In this document: positions 37,246 through 45,724 of the stretch, in pieces
How positions within the stretch are numbered: the stretch's first letter is position 1
Layout: each line of letters begins with the position of its first letter
NCBI RefSeq assembly: GCF_001953635.1
Contig: NZ_MEJH01000003.1
Span: forward strand, 859,697-923,696
Length of the DNA: 64,000 bases
Reading direction: 5' to 3'
Source of the DNA: Alteromonas abrolhosensis
GTDB taxonomy: Bacteria; Pseudomonadota; Gammaproteobacteria; Enterobacterales; Alteromonadaceae
Position numbers and translations under genes: made by a program
Notes under the pieces: generated by a model
Seen by the model: only the letters and a program-made list of their open reading frames with translations
Databases searched by the model: none
Told to the model about the DNA's origin: nothing

Positions 37246-37812
37246 TTAATCTGTTTGTTTTTGCATAAAAATAGTGACTTCTGCCATCACAATGCCGAAC
37301 TTGCGAATGTACGAACGGTTCATCATGGTGCTGTCGTCAAATGCCCAAAACCAATCATCAAAGGTTACTGAGTAAGTAGTATCATCCACCGGCAAATCCA
37401 TCTCGTAGTGGAAGTTGAACGCATTCCCATAGCTTGTGCCTTTGGCAGGTCCTTCAATGTCACTTGCTCGTCCTACAAAGCTATTATCGCTCTGTTTTAC
37501 AATGGTCCAAGTACGGGACGTTGGGCCCTCGCCTACACCGTAATTAAAGGATTCATCAAGGGTTAACGTATCGCCATCTACTGAACCATCGATGTCTACT
37601 ACGAACCTTTGCACCACCTCGCCCGAGCGATTTTGAACAATGCCCCACGCCTTAACATTTCCATCAAAAAATTGCTCAATATTGAAGGCTGGCGAGACAG
37701 ACTTATAGTCTTCACCTTCTACCGAAACTGAACAGCCTGAAAGCCCCGCAACTGTCAGTGCAGCGATCCCTAATCCTAATACAAAGTTCATCGTCTTTTT
37801 TATCACTTTCAT
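37246..37812 (-). CDS. DUF3833 family lipoprotein
   Basis: A 188-residue lipoprotein with lipobox LSGCS. The body fits DUF3833: FFDGNVKAWGIVQNRSGEVVQRFVVDIDG (read in pieces) near the start of the mature protein. The family often stands with chalcone-isomerase-like proteins and a cyclopropane-fatty-acid-synthase-like enzyme in clusters linked to membrane lipid modification. The chalcone-isomerase-like gene is 53 bp upstream on the same strand, so they probably form an operon. Biochemical role unknown. Confidence 0.88.
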   Translation of the reverse strand: MKVIKKTMNFVLGLGIAALTVAGLSGCSVSVEGEDYKSVSPAFNIEQFFDGNVKAWGIVQNRSGEVVQRFVVDIDGSVDGDTLTLDESFNYGVGEGPTSRTWTIVKQSDNSFVGRASDIEGPAKGTSYGNAFNFHYEMDLPVDDTTYSVTFDDWFWAFDDSTMMNRSYIRKFGIVMAEVTIFMQKQTD

Positions 37813-37865
37813 AATCCTACTCGATAAATGAGATAGCCAGGGGTGACGCTAATAAATAGCCGCCT

Positions 37866-38432
37866 TCACCCGTTTCCCAGCAGTTTTTTTCTAAATTTTG
37901 GCTCAGACGTTTTATCGCTTAACCAGATGTCAAAAAAACGCTGTGTAAATGCCTTGTCGTCGATTTCATCAGCCTTTTCACCGTTAACGTAAAACACGCT
38001 TGTGCCTTCTTTTGTGGCAATACCCGTTATAACGTCGCCCTCGCTCACGTCGGGAAAGATAGCTTCCATTAATGAAAGCCACTTATCTGAATCATCAGCA
38101 GACACGTCCCCTTGCTTTTTCATTTCATCAATAGAGCGTTGAGCAATTTTTTTACCTTCAAGATCTCGTTGGTACGTTAACTTGAGTGCAAAGGGGGGCT
38201 GGTTTTGGTAAGCGCCATCAGGCGCATAAAGCTCACCGGTATACACATCCCAGAAGTAGTAAGAGAACATGCCTTTACCAACCAGTTTTGCGTTGGGCAC
38301 ATAACTATTGATGTGCTTAGCATCTGGCTCTTGCGCTACCGCATTGTTTGACATAGCTAGCCCGCTTATTGATAGCGAAACAAAAAGAATGAACGAAAAT
38401 ACCTTTGCAGCCTTGCTAGCGCTATTTTCCAT
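37866..38432 (-). CDS. Chalcone isomerase-like exported protein
   Basis: A 188-residue protein of the chalcone-isomerase-like family (bacterial branch, not a flavonoid enzyme). With the ATG at 38432 residues 1-31 form a good signal peptide ending VAQ; the frame continues to 38522 but the extra residues are polar and unlikely. Characteristic stretch: KLVGKGMFSYYFWDVYTGELY, then LKLTYQRDLEGKKIAQRSIDEM. It is likely a periplasmic lipid- or hydrophobic-ligand-binding protein. Operon with the DUF3833 gene. Confidence 0.85.
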   Translation of the reverse strand: MENSASKAAKVFSFILFVSLSISGLAMSNNAVAQEPDAKHINSYVPNAKLVGKGMFSYYFWDVYTGELYAPDGAYQNQPPFALKLTYQRDLEGKKIAQRSIDEMKKQGDVSADDSDKWLSLMEAIFPDVSEGDVITGIATKEGTSVFYVNGEKADEIDDKAFTQRFFDIWLSDKTSEPKFRKKLLGNG

Positions 38433-38630
38433 CAATTTCCATTTAGTTTTGGTGCTGTTACTAGGTGTCGATAAGAAGAGCTCCATCAACTGGCGATGTA
38501 GGCTATGTGTTTTAGTAACCATAAATTTGCTCTTATAAACCGTAATAAAAATTACAGGTCTTTTATTGAATTTCTAACTGGTTATACTCTTGCCTTCACA
38601 CATTTGATCAACTGACACTAGGCTCTCGTT

Positions 38631-39584
38631 GTGCTTTCCCTTGATGCATTTAAAACGTCACTAACCCTGCCATCGCCGCTAATCCCATTTAGGCCAATTT
38701 GGGAAGGAGCCGACAAAGTTTCGCTATTTGTTAAGCGTGATGATGCTATTCACCCTGTGATGTCAGGTAATAAATGGCGCAAGCTAAGCCATGCGCTCAC
38801 AAGCCCGTTGCCAAAAGCCATAGTGAGTTTCGGCGGAGGCTTTTCTAACCACCTTCATGCACTAGGGTTTGTTTGTCATAAATTGGGCATTCCTTTGAAC
38901 GCCATTATTCGCGGTGACTACAGCGCTTCACCTACACCCATGATTGAGGATCTGAAGAGTTGGGGTACTCATATCAATTATGTAGACCGAATCACGTACA
39001 AAAAGCGAAACGATAGCGCATATTTACAACAACTTAAGCAACAGCACCCTGATGCGACCATCATTCCTGAGGGAGGAAGCCAAGCGCAAGCGCTTCAAGG
39101 GATAGAGGACATGGTTGATGAAATTGACATAGACTTTGATTTTATTGTCGCTCCTGTCGCTAGTGGAGCTACATTGGCGGGAATAGTCAGTGCATTAAAT
39201 AAACGTAATAAAAATAATGCAGCAGACACGCACCAACTGGTCGTTTGCAAAGCTATCGGTGTTGGCGTGTTGAAAGGTGAAGACTATTTAGAGGCGTTGG
39301 TCGAGCAATTTCTTCCAGCCTCGCTTGGTCGATCAAATTGGCATATTGACCACAACTATCATTTTGGTGGTTACGCCAAAGCGCCAAATGAGCTTCAAAC
39401 CTTCTGCAACGATTTTAAAAATACTTTCGATTTTGATATCGAGCCTGTTTATTCCGGCAAAGCCTTTTGGGCAGTTAAAGATATGCTGGCCAAAGGTATG
39501 TTTAAAGACGGCTCGCGGATTGTGATATTGCACACCGGCGGTTTGCAGGGCGCAAGGCCATTTCATCAATTTGCGACAGGATAG
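38631..39584 (+). CDS. PLP-dependent D-cysteine desulfhydrase / ACC deaminase family protein
   Basis: A 317-residue fold-type II PLP enzyme. The cofactor lysine lies in SGNKWRKL near residue 45, followed by the conserved asparagine-rich loop FGGGFSNHLHALGF and EGGSQAQALQGIED. Relatives deaminate 1-aminocyclopropane-1-carboxylate or desulfurate D-cysteine. No clear Shine-Dalgarno precedes the GTG start. Its end overlaps the convergent hydroxylase gene by 19 bp. Substrate unknown. Confidence 0.9.
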   Translation: MLSLDAFKTSLTLPSPLIPFRPIWEGADKVSLFVKRDDAIHPVMSGNKWRKLSHALTSPLPKAIVSFGGGFSNHLHALGFVCHKLGIPLNAIIRGDYSASPTPMIEDLKSWGTHINYVDRITYKKRNDSAYLQQLKQQHPDATIIPEGGSQAQALQGIEDMVDEIDIDFDFIVAPVASGATLAGIVSALNKRNKNNAADTHQLVVCKAIGVGVLKGEDYLEALVEQFLPASLGRSNWHIDHNYHFGGYAKAPNELQTFCNDFKNTFDFDIEPVYSGKAFWAVKDMLAKGMFKDGSRIVILHTGGLQGARPFHQFATG

Positions 39585-40378
39585 CCAAACAACCTCTTTA
39601 ACTTTGCTTTAATCCCTTTTGCCTGCTGAAGCTGTTCACGAAGCACACCTATTTGACTGAAGTTGGCGCTAAGCGGGTTGTCCTCAGGCATTTTTCCTAT
39701 AATGCCGTACTTTATCGTTATCGTTTTGTCTTCTTTAGCGAAAGTGCCGAATAACTTATCCCATGTAATAAGCACGCCACCGTAGTTCTTATCGATATAT
39801 GGTTTATTCGTAGCGTGATGGATTCGGTGATGCGTAGGCGTGTTGAAGATATGCTCTACCCAGCCTAGGTTTCCAATCGTTTGAGTGTGTACAAAAAACT
39901 GATAAGCCAGATTTATAGCGACAATGGCAAAGACCAGACTTGGCGAAAAACCAATAAGAATCATTGGTACCCAGAACAGCCACATGCCGACAAAAGGATA
40001 CAAAATGCTTTGCCTGAAGGCCGTTGTGAAATTCATTTTTGTCGAGCTGTGATGTACCACATGCGCTAGCCAAAACCAGTGTATGTTGTGTGAAGCACGA
40101 TGAAACCAGTAGTACAAAAAGTCTTGAAGGATAAAACCTGCAAAAAGTGACAGTGCACTAAGCTCTATTTTAAATAGTGAAAATTGGTGTAACCAAATAA
40201 AAAAAGGCATTAATAGAAGCAAGACCAATGCATCAGAGCCCTGATGCAGTAGTGCAAGTAAGGCATTGTTCACACTGTCTTTAACATCGTAAAACTGTCG
40301 CGCTCTTTTAAACTCAATAAAGACGCAAAGTAGAAAAACAGGGCTTAACCCTAGCAAAATAAGTTCAACGGGGATCAA
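39566..40378 (-). CDS. Sterol desaturase/fatty acid hydroxylase family membrane protein
   Basis: A 270-residue diiron membrane oxygenase of the fatty-acid-hydroxylase family, with four or five hydrophobic helices. The three histidine boxes are intact: HRASH near 94, HVVHHSS near 108 and HHRIHH near 187. It hydroxylates or desaturates a lipid; bacterial members act on alkyl chains of lipids or carotenoids. It overlaps the upstream SRPBCC gene by 14 bp (probable coupling). Substrate unknown. Confidence 0.9.
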   Translation of the reverse strand: MIPVELILLGLSPVFLLCVFIEFKRARQFYDVKDSVNNALLALLHQGSDALVLLLLMPFFIWLHQFSLFKIELSALSLFAGFILQDFLYYWFHRASHNIHWFWLAHVVHHSSTKMNFTTAFRQSILYPFVGMWLFWVPMILIGFSPSLVFAIVAINLAYQFFVHTQTIGNLGWVEHIFNTPTHHRIHHATNKPYIDKNYGGVLITWDKLFGTFAKEDKTITIKYGIIGKMPEDNPLSANFSQIGVLREQLQQAKGIKAKLKRLFGYPVAN

Positions 40379-40793
40379 AACGTGCTCCTAACTTATCTAG
40401 ACATTGCTCAATATCGTTTTGCAACAGGCGCGTCAGTAACCAGTTTGGTATATACCAGGGCGCCCGACAGGTAATGCGATAAGAAACGTTTGTGGCATTT
40501 TCCTGCTGCGTGAACGCAATAACGCCCCTGTGAGCCTTCACTGGAAAGTCATCAATGACTCTATATTCAATGCCGTTTGTATCTGCGTGAACAATCTCTT
40601 CTTTAAAACGTACACCAAGAATAGTGACTTCTCTTACGCAGCCCTTTCCGCCGCTAATCTCATTATCATTTTCTGCTTTCAATACCTTAAACGACGCGTT
40701 GAAAAAATCGCTTAAATTCTGGTGATCAAGCAGCGTATCGCGCAGTTCTTTGGGCGTTGCAGCAATATTTTTTTGGTAGTAAACGTTAACCAT
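40365..40793 (-). CDS. SRPBCC family protein
   Basis: A 142-residue START/SRPBCC-fold protein that probably binds a hydrophobic ligand. The N-terminus MVNVYYQKNIAATPKELRDTLLDHQNLSDFF and the strand pattern (VREVTILGVRFKEEIV, VSYRITCRAPWYIPN) suit the fold. The 14-bp overlap with the downstream membrane hydroxylase suggests one function for the pair, for example ligand delivery to the enzyme. This link is inference. Confidence 0.75.
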   Translation of the reverse strand: MVNVYYQKNIAATPKELRDTLLDHQNLSDFFNASFKVLKAENDNEISGGKGCVREVTILGVRFKEEIVHADTNGIEYRVIDDFPVKAHRGVIAFTQQENATNVSYRITCRAPWYIPNWLLTRLLQNDIEQCLDKLGARFDPR

Positions 40794-40820
40794 CTACGTT
40801 ATTTCCTTTTCTGATGGCTC

Positions 40821-41090
40821 CTAGAGCCTGTTGACCTTTGTTGTACATTTTTGCAGCGGTCTGTGTGCCATCTAGACAAGGCGAATGTTTGACGGTTTAG
40901 TGGTTCTAAATCGAGAACATTCAACGCAGTATAGATGGCACAAAGGCGCTGCCCGAAGGGGTCTAAATGGAAGCCTTTTACTCTTTGTCACAGTCCTTTA
41001 ACTTAGCCCGCTAGGCTTGCAGGACTGCTTCGCGATTAAAAGGCTTCCATTTAGACCAAAATTCGTACACCAAAGGTCAACAGGCCCTAG
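40821..41090. mobile_element. MITE-like element with imperfect terminal inverted repeats and nested hairpins
   Basis: A 270-bp element without a coding frame. Its ends are CTAGAGCCTGTTGACC and, reversed, CTAGGGCCTGTTGACC, with about 24 of 26 terminal bases matching. Inside are two nested hairpins: GTGCCATCTA / TAGATGGCAC (40865-40874, 40932-40941) with an inner GAATGTT / AACATTC, and a perfect 21-bp stem (40960-40980 with 41037-41057) with an inner AGTCCT / AGGACT. It separates the SRPBCC and AraC genes. A possible end remnant is at 27820-27830. Probably a non-autonomous transposable repeat. Confidence 0.7.
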
Positions 41091-41158
41091 CATAAATTGA
41101 CATTTTTATTTTATCTTGCGTTAATGCGACAGTGTTTTTGTTATTTTGCGACAAGCAT

Positions 41159-42193
41159 ATGCCATCAGTTTCCCCAGCCTACATTCAAAGTACGGTGAGC
41201 TATTTAGTTAGCTTAGGAATTAATACCGACGATATTTCGTTAACTTCCCAGAAGCAGTACTCTCTGGCTGGTTCTTCACGTGTTGATATGGATGTATACG
41301 TGGAGCTATTAAACCAAGGGGTAGCACTAACCAACAATTCGTTATTTGGTTTTGAATTAGGTAAACATATTCAGGCGAAAGATTACGGGGTGCTGGGTTA
41401 CCTTGTTGAAAGCTGCGAAAACTTGGCTCAAGCCATAAATGCGCTTACCCGCTTTGACGCTTTAGTTGCTGACATCGGCACCACTAGCGTGTTTTTCGAA
41501 CAAGACAATACCCGCGTAGAGTGGGTACCCAAAGGCGCAGATTGCAAGCAGATGGTATTGCGCAACACCACAGCCTGGGTAGCCACCGTCTACAAGATAT
41601 TAGGTTCTGCCTGTAAACTGAATGCCGTTACCTTTACTTTTCCGTTGAGCGATTCGGAAAAAGCGGTACTAGAGAAGTGGTTTAATTGTGGGGTGGTTGA
41701 TAACGCCAACACCAATGCGATTATTTTTCCTCAGCACCTTTTACATATTCCATTTACCAGCGAGAACAAAGCAATGTTTAGTGCGCTGGTGAAAGTGACC
41801 GAAGAAGAACTAATGGCGTGCAAAAGTGGTGATCGCATTCAATCTGCCAGTAGCCAGTTCAACGCCAATCAGCATGAAGATATAAGTCATAAAGTTGTTG
41901 CGCTTTTAAAGGCAAACCCAACACTCAAAGACTGCGATCAGCAACGTGTAGCCAATGCACTATTTATCAGCCCCCGTACTCTACAGCGAAAATTGAAGCA
42001 AAGTGGCACCAGCTTTCAACAAATTCTCAACAATGAGCGCAAAGCTCGCTTAAACGAATTACTGAAACATCACTCCATCGCTGATACCGCAGACCTATTG
42101 GGATTTCAGGAACAATCATCATTCACCCACGCCTTTAAGAAATGGTACTCAACAACACCACTGAAATACCAAAAACAACTTTTAGCGCATTAA
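41159..42193 (+). CDS. AraC family transcriptional regulator (arabinose-binding-domain type)
   Basis: A 344-residue regulator: an N-terminal ligand/dimer domain of the Arabinose_bd type (about 20-210, DYGVLGYLVESCENLAQAINAL is typical) and an AraC DNA-binding domain at about 250-344 with ANALFISPRTLQRKLKQSGTSFQQILNNER. I use the ATG at 41159; the frame opens at GTG 41132. Relatives include the OruR/ArgR-like and fatty-acid-responsive regulators. A tandem GCGACA (41124-41130 and 41149-41154) upstream may be an operator. Effector unknown. Confidence 0.88.
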   Translation: MPSVSPAYIQSTVSYLVSLGINTDDISLTSQKQYSLAGSSRVDMDVYVELLNQGVALTNNSLFGFELGKHIQAKDYGVLGYLVESCENLAQAINALTRFDALVADIGTTSVFFEQDNTRVEWVPKGADCKQMVLRNTTAWVATVYKILGSACKLNAVTFTFPLSDSEKAVLEKWFNCGVVDNANTNAIIFPQHLLHIPFTSENKAMFSALVKVTEEELMACKSGDRIQSASSQFNANQHEDISHKVVALLKANPTLKDCDQQRVANALFISPRTLQRKLKQSGTSFQQILNNERKARLNELLKHHSIADTADLLGFQEQSSFTHAFKKWYSTTPLKYQKQLLAH

Positions 42194-42400
42194 AGCTAGT
42201 GTCCACTTCCTCATCGACGAACTATTAAGTCGCGTTGAAAAAGAACCGATAAAAAGCAATCGCCTTAGGATTAGTCTCTTAATCTTTTAGTATGAAATGG
42301 TAATGTTTAGCTATCGCAATAGTGATTATTAAACTAATGTGACGTTGTAAGCGTAGGTATTAGCAAGTGTCCAGCAACGCTAACTCACAGGAGATGCGCT

Positions 42401-42811
42401 ATGATCGACCGTCCAGTTACATTGCCAACGCCATTAAACGTACTCGTGTCGAAGTCACTAAGCTTATGTGAGCTTATGTTACCCGTATGCGATGTGTTTT
42501 ATCCCTTTGCGGCCATCTATGAAAACGGCCGGGTAGGATGTATTTTCAACGACGAAACGCAAGGCAAGAAGCGCGAGTCGCAGCTTATCGAGCAGCTTCA
42601 GTGGCGAATTATCGATACCACCACCGACACAAACAGCTACAGCGTATTGGTTTATGCTGCGGCAGTTAATACGCAAGACAGCAAAACCCTCGACGCCATC
42701 GCCATCGCTACCGCAACACCAAACCATGAAGAGCGATTGATTCTTTACCCTTATTACAAAGTTGATGATAAGGTAGTCATTTCACCGCCTATAGATACGG
42801 TTACTCGCTAG
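42401..42811 (+). CDS. Hypothetical protein
   Basis: A 136-residue soluble protein with no recognised domain. A strong AGGAG Shine-Dalgarno 7 bases before the ATG and a terminator 40 bp after the stop support a real gene. No signal peptide or membrane helix. Sequence is mixed alpha/beta looking, with YENGRVGCIFND near the middle. Function not known. Confidence 0.7.
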   Translation: MIDRPVTLPTPLNVLVSKSLSLCELMLPVCDVFYPFAAIYENGRVGCIFNDETQGKKRESQLIEQLQWRIIDTTTDTNSYSVLVYAAAVNTQDSKTLDAIAIATATPNHEERLILYPYYKVDDKVVISPPIDTVTR

Positions 42812-42848
42812 AATCCTAGCGAATTAAGACCTTTAACCGAGCGGAACT

Positions 42849-42884
42849 ACAGACACGTTAGTGATAAAAAACGTGTCTGTTTTC
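42849..42884 (+). terminator. Terminator after the hypothetical gene
   Basis: Perfect 11-bp stem ACAGACACGTT / AACGTGTCTGT with a 10-base loop, followed by TTTCG (moderate T-run). Confidence 0.8.
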
Positions 42885-42953
42885 GTATCAGCTCAAACAT
42901 CGATTAAACGACGTATCTCGGTGTGGACCATAAACGGTCAATAACGAGCGCTT

Positions 42954-42991
42954 TAAAAGGTAGGCCATTTGTAGGTGTGCAATACCTTTTA
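42954..42991 (+). other. Hairpin in the leader of the carboxynorspermidine gene
   Basis: A 9-bp stem TAAAAGGTA / TACCTTTTA with a 20-base loop, followed 21 bases later by a T-run (TTTTTT) after a small CGTT/AACG hairpin, about 120-150 bp before the ATG. It may be a leader structure; no promoter is proven. Confidence 0.35.
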
Positions 42992-43109
42992 GATTCGTTG
43001 TAACGATTAAAATTTTTTGTACTGTCATGGGCTGTCTTTGCTTGCCAAATCCCATTGGTCTGCTAGCATTCAGCCCAAAATTCATTAGCAAAATTAGGGA
43101 TTAGTTATT

Positions 43110-44312
43110 ATGTCTCGCGTTTTAATTATTGGTGCTGGCGGTGTTGCGTCGGTAACTGTGAAAAAATGTGCACGTTTACCGCAACATTTCGACGAAATTT
43201 ACTTAGCAAGCCGCACGGTATCTAAGTGCGAAGCGCTACAACAAGAAGTAGGTGCAGATCGCGTTAAGGGTGTTTTCGCTGTTGATGCTGACAACGCAAA
43301 AGAAGTTGAAGCACTTATCAACGAAGTAAAACCAGACCTAGTAATCAACCTAGCGTTGCCATATCAAGACCTTCCAATTATGGATGCATGTCTTGCAACT
43401 AATACTGATTACCTAGACACCGCCAATTACGAGCCTAAAGACGAAGCGAAATTCGAATACTCGTGGCAATGGGCTTACCAGGACAAGTTTAAAGACGCAG
43501 GTATTATGGCTCTTCTTGGCAGTGGCTTCGATCCAGGTGTGACTAACGTTTACACAGCATATGCAGCTAAGCATTATTTCGACGAAATCCACTACCTTGA
43601 TATCGTAGACTGTAATGGCGGCGATCACGGTCAGGCTTTTGCGACTAACTTCAACCCTGAAATCAACATTCGTGAAATTACTCAGCGCGGTCGCTATTGG
43701 GAAAATGGCGAGTGGAAAGAAACGGATCCACTAAGTGTACGTGAAGATCTGGACTACCAAAACATTGGTGTTCGCGCGTCTTACCTAATGTTCCACGAAG
43801 AGCTGGAGTCTATTGTTAAGCACTTCCCTACCCTTAAGCGCGCACGCTTCTGGATGACCTTTGGTGATGCTTACTTAAACCACCTGCGCGTACTTGAAGG
43901 TATTGGTATGACTAGCATTGAGCCGGTTGAATTCCAAGGCCAGAAGATTGTACCTCTAGAGTTCTTAAAAGCAGTACTGCCTAACCCTGGCTCACTTGCC
44001 GAAGGTTACAGCGGTATGACGTGCATTGGTACTTACATCACAGGTATTAAAGATGGCAAAGAAAAAACTATCTTTATCTATAACAACTGTGACCACGCGA
44101 AGTGTAACGAAGAAGTGGGGGCGCAAGCAGTATCTTACACCACTGGTGTTCCTGCTATGATTGGCGCGGCGCTTATGCTTAACGGCACGTGGAAAGAAGC
44201 GGGTGTTTGGAACATGGAACAATTCGATCCAGACCCATTCATGGAAATGCTTAATGAGCACGGCCTACCATGGCACGTACTTGAATGTGAAAGCAGCCCT
44301 TTCACCAAATAA
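43110..44312 (+). CDS. Carboxynorspermidine dehydrogenase (saccharopine dehydrogenase family)
   Basis: NAD(P)H-dependent enzyme that joins a diamine and aspartate semialdehyde to give carboxynorspermidine or carboxyspermidine, the first step of the alternative polyamine route of Vibrio and relatives. 400 residues, with the Rossmann loop LIIGAGGVASVTVKK at the start and GSGFDPGVTNVYTAYA and NGGDHGQAFATNFNPEINIREI as family features. The next gene (nspC) encodes the matching decarboxylase. A terminator lies between them, so each probably has its own promoter. Confidence 0.94.
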   Translation: MSRVLIIGAGGVASVTVKKCARLPQHFDEIYLASRTVSKCEALQQEVGADRVKGVFAVDADNAKEVEALINEVKPDLVINLALPYQDLPIMDACLATNTDYLDTANYEPKDEAKFEYSWQWAYQDKFKDAGIMALLGSGFDPGVTNVYTAYAAKHYFDEIHYLDIVDCNGGDHGQAFATNFNPEINIREITQRGRYWENGEWKETDPLSVREDLDYQNIGVRASYLMFHEELESIVKHFPTLKRARFWMTFGDAYLNHLRVLEGIGMTSIEPVEFQGQKIVPLEFLKAVLPNPGSLAEGYSGMTCIGTYITGIKDGKEKTIFIYNNCDHAKCNEEVGAQAVSYTTGVPAMIGAALMLNGTWKEAGVWNMEQFDPDPFMEMLNEHGLPWHVLECESSPFTK

Positions 44313-44322
44313 TCGAAATATC

Positions 44323-44350
44323 AGGGCGCTTAAATAAAGCGCCCTTTTTT
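44323..44350 (+). terminator. Terminator after the carboxynorspermidine dehydrogenase gene
   Basis: Perfect 9-bp stem AGGGCGCTT / AAGCGCCCT, 5-base loop and a run of six T residues. Confidence 0.92.
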
Positions 44351-44502
44351 GTTAACGCTATAACTGCATTCGAAACGTCTCAAATTATCCTAGGTTGTTA
44401 AACTGCACTAGGCAGCCATTTTTTGAGCTAAGGCCAGTTATGTAATACATTAAGCGTTGCGCAAATATTGAAAGTAGTTTTATTTTTTGGAGCTTTATCC
44501 CA

Positions 44503-45633
44503 TTGACCGATTTAACTCAACGCACTGATATTCCCTCTCCTTGCTATGTACTGGAAGAAGCAAAATTAATTCGTAATCTTGAGCTGATGAAAAGGGTTCA
44601 AGACGAATCTGGCGCACGTATTATTCTAGCCCTTAAAGGCTTCTCTATGTGGTCTTGTTTCGACATCATTAAACAGTATCTGCACGGAGCAACGGCCAGT
44701 TCGGTTTGGGAAGCAAAGCTTGCTGCAGAGATGGGTAAAGAAGTTCATGCTTATTCTCCAGCGTACAAAGCAAACGACGCAAAGGAATTGGCGGGTCTTG
44801 TTAACCACCTGTCTTTTAATAGTCTGTCCCAGTGGAACGCGCATAAAGACGTGCTAGCAGGCGTGTCGTTAGGCCTTCGCATTAATCCTGAGCATCAAGA
44901 AGCCGATACGCCACTGTACGACCCAGCTGCGCCAGGTTCGCGCTTAGGCATACGTGCTAGTGAGCTTGAAGGTGTAGACTTATCTGGTATTGAAGGCTTC
45001 CACTGCCACAACCTCTGTGAGTGTGATTCTTTTGCTACTGCACGCACCCTTGAAGCTATCGAAAAACGCTTTGGCAAATGGCTTGGTCAGTTAAAGTGGT
45101 TAAACCTAGGTGGTGGGCACCTGATGACCCGTGAAGGGTATGATGTTGAGCACCTCATCAAAACACTAAAAGACTTTAAAGCCCGTTACCCACACCTAGA
45201 CGTAATTCTTGAGCCAGGCTCTGCCGTCGCATGGCAGACAGGGCCATTAATTTGCGAAGTGGTTGATATGGTAGAAAACGACGGAGATATCGCTATTCTA
45301 GACATTTCAGCTACTGCACATATGCCAGATGTACTGGAAATGCCTTATCGCCCTACAATTTTGGGCGCGGGCATGCCTGATGAAAAAGCATATAATGTGA
45401 AGCTAGGCGGTAACTCGTGTCTTGCCGGTGACGTTATTGATACCTATTCATTTGATGCGCCACTTAAAGCAGGCGATCGTTTACAGTTTGAAGACATGAT
45501 GCATTACACCATGGTAAAAACCACGTTCTTCAACGGTGTAGAACATCCTGCTATCGGTATTTTGCGCTCTAACGGCGACTTTGAACTGGTTCGCGAATTC
45601 AGCTACGAAGACTTCAAAGGCCGTTTGTCTTAA
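44503..45633 (+). CDS. nspC: Carboxynorspermidine/carboxyspermidine decarboxylase
   Basis: PLP enzyme that decarboxylates carboxy(nor)spermidine to (nor)spermidine, with the alanine racemase-like fold. 376 residues; the cofactor lysine is in ALKGFSMWSCF near residue 45, the phosphate loop is LNLGGGHLM and the catalytic cysteine segment is GGNSCLAGDV. The start is a TTG with GGAG about 10 bases before it. It follows the dehydrogenase after 190 bp that include a terminator. Ends at a strong bidirectional terminator. Confidence 0.95.
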   Translation: MTDLTQRTDIPSPCYVLEEAKLIRNLELMKRVQDESGARIILALKGFSMWSCFDIIKQYLHGATASSVWEAKLAAEMGKEVHAYSPAYKANDAKELAGLVNHLSFNSLSQWNAHKDVLAGVSLGLRINPEHQEADTPLYDPAAPGSRLGIRASELEGVDLSGIEGFHCHNLCECDSFATARTLEAIEKRFGKWLGQLKWLNLGGGHLMTREGYDVEHLIKTLKDFKARYPHLDVILEPGSAVAWQTGPLICEVVDMVENDGDIAILDISATAHMPDVLEMPYRPTILGAGMPDEKAYNVKLGGNSCLAGDVIDTYSFDAPLKAGDRLQFEDMMHYTMVKTTFFNGVEHPAIGILRSNGDFELVREFSYEDFKGRLS

Positions 45634-45668
45634 ATCTGAGACGGGAAATTTATTAGCGATTCACTATG

Positions 45669-45705
45669 AAAAAAGCCCGTGACATAGACGTCACGGGCTT
45701 TTTCT
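45669..45705. terminator. Bidirectional terminator between nspC and the glycosyltransferase gene
   Basis: Perfect stem AAAAGCCCGTGAC / GTCACGGGCTTTT with a 6-base loop; T-runs in both directions. Confidence 0.9.
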
Positions 45706-45724
45706 TTAATTTGGTAGATGCTAA

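Noticed and set aside
40821..41090. Complete insertion sequence
   Set aside because: Too short and without any open frame for a transposase; only a non-autonomous element is supported.
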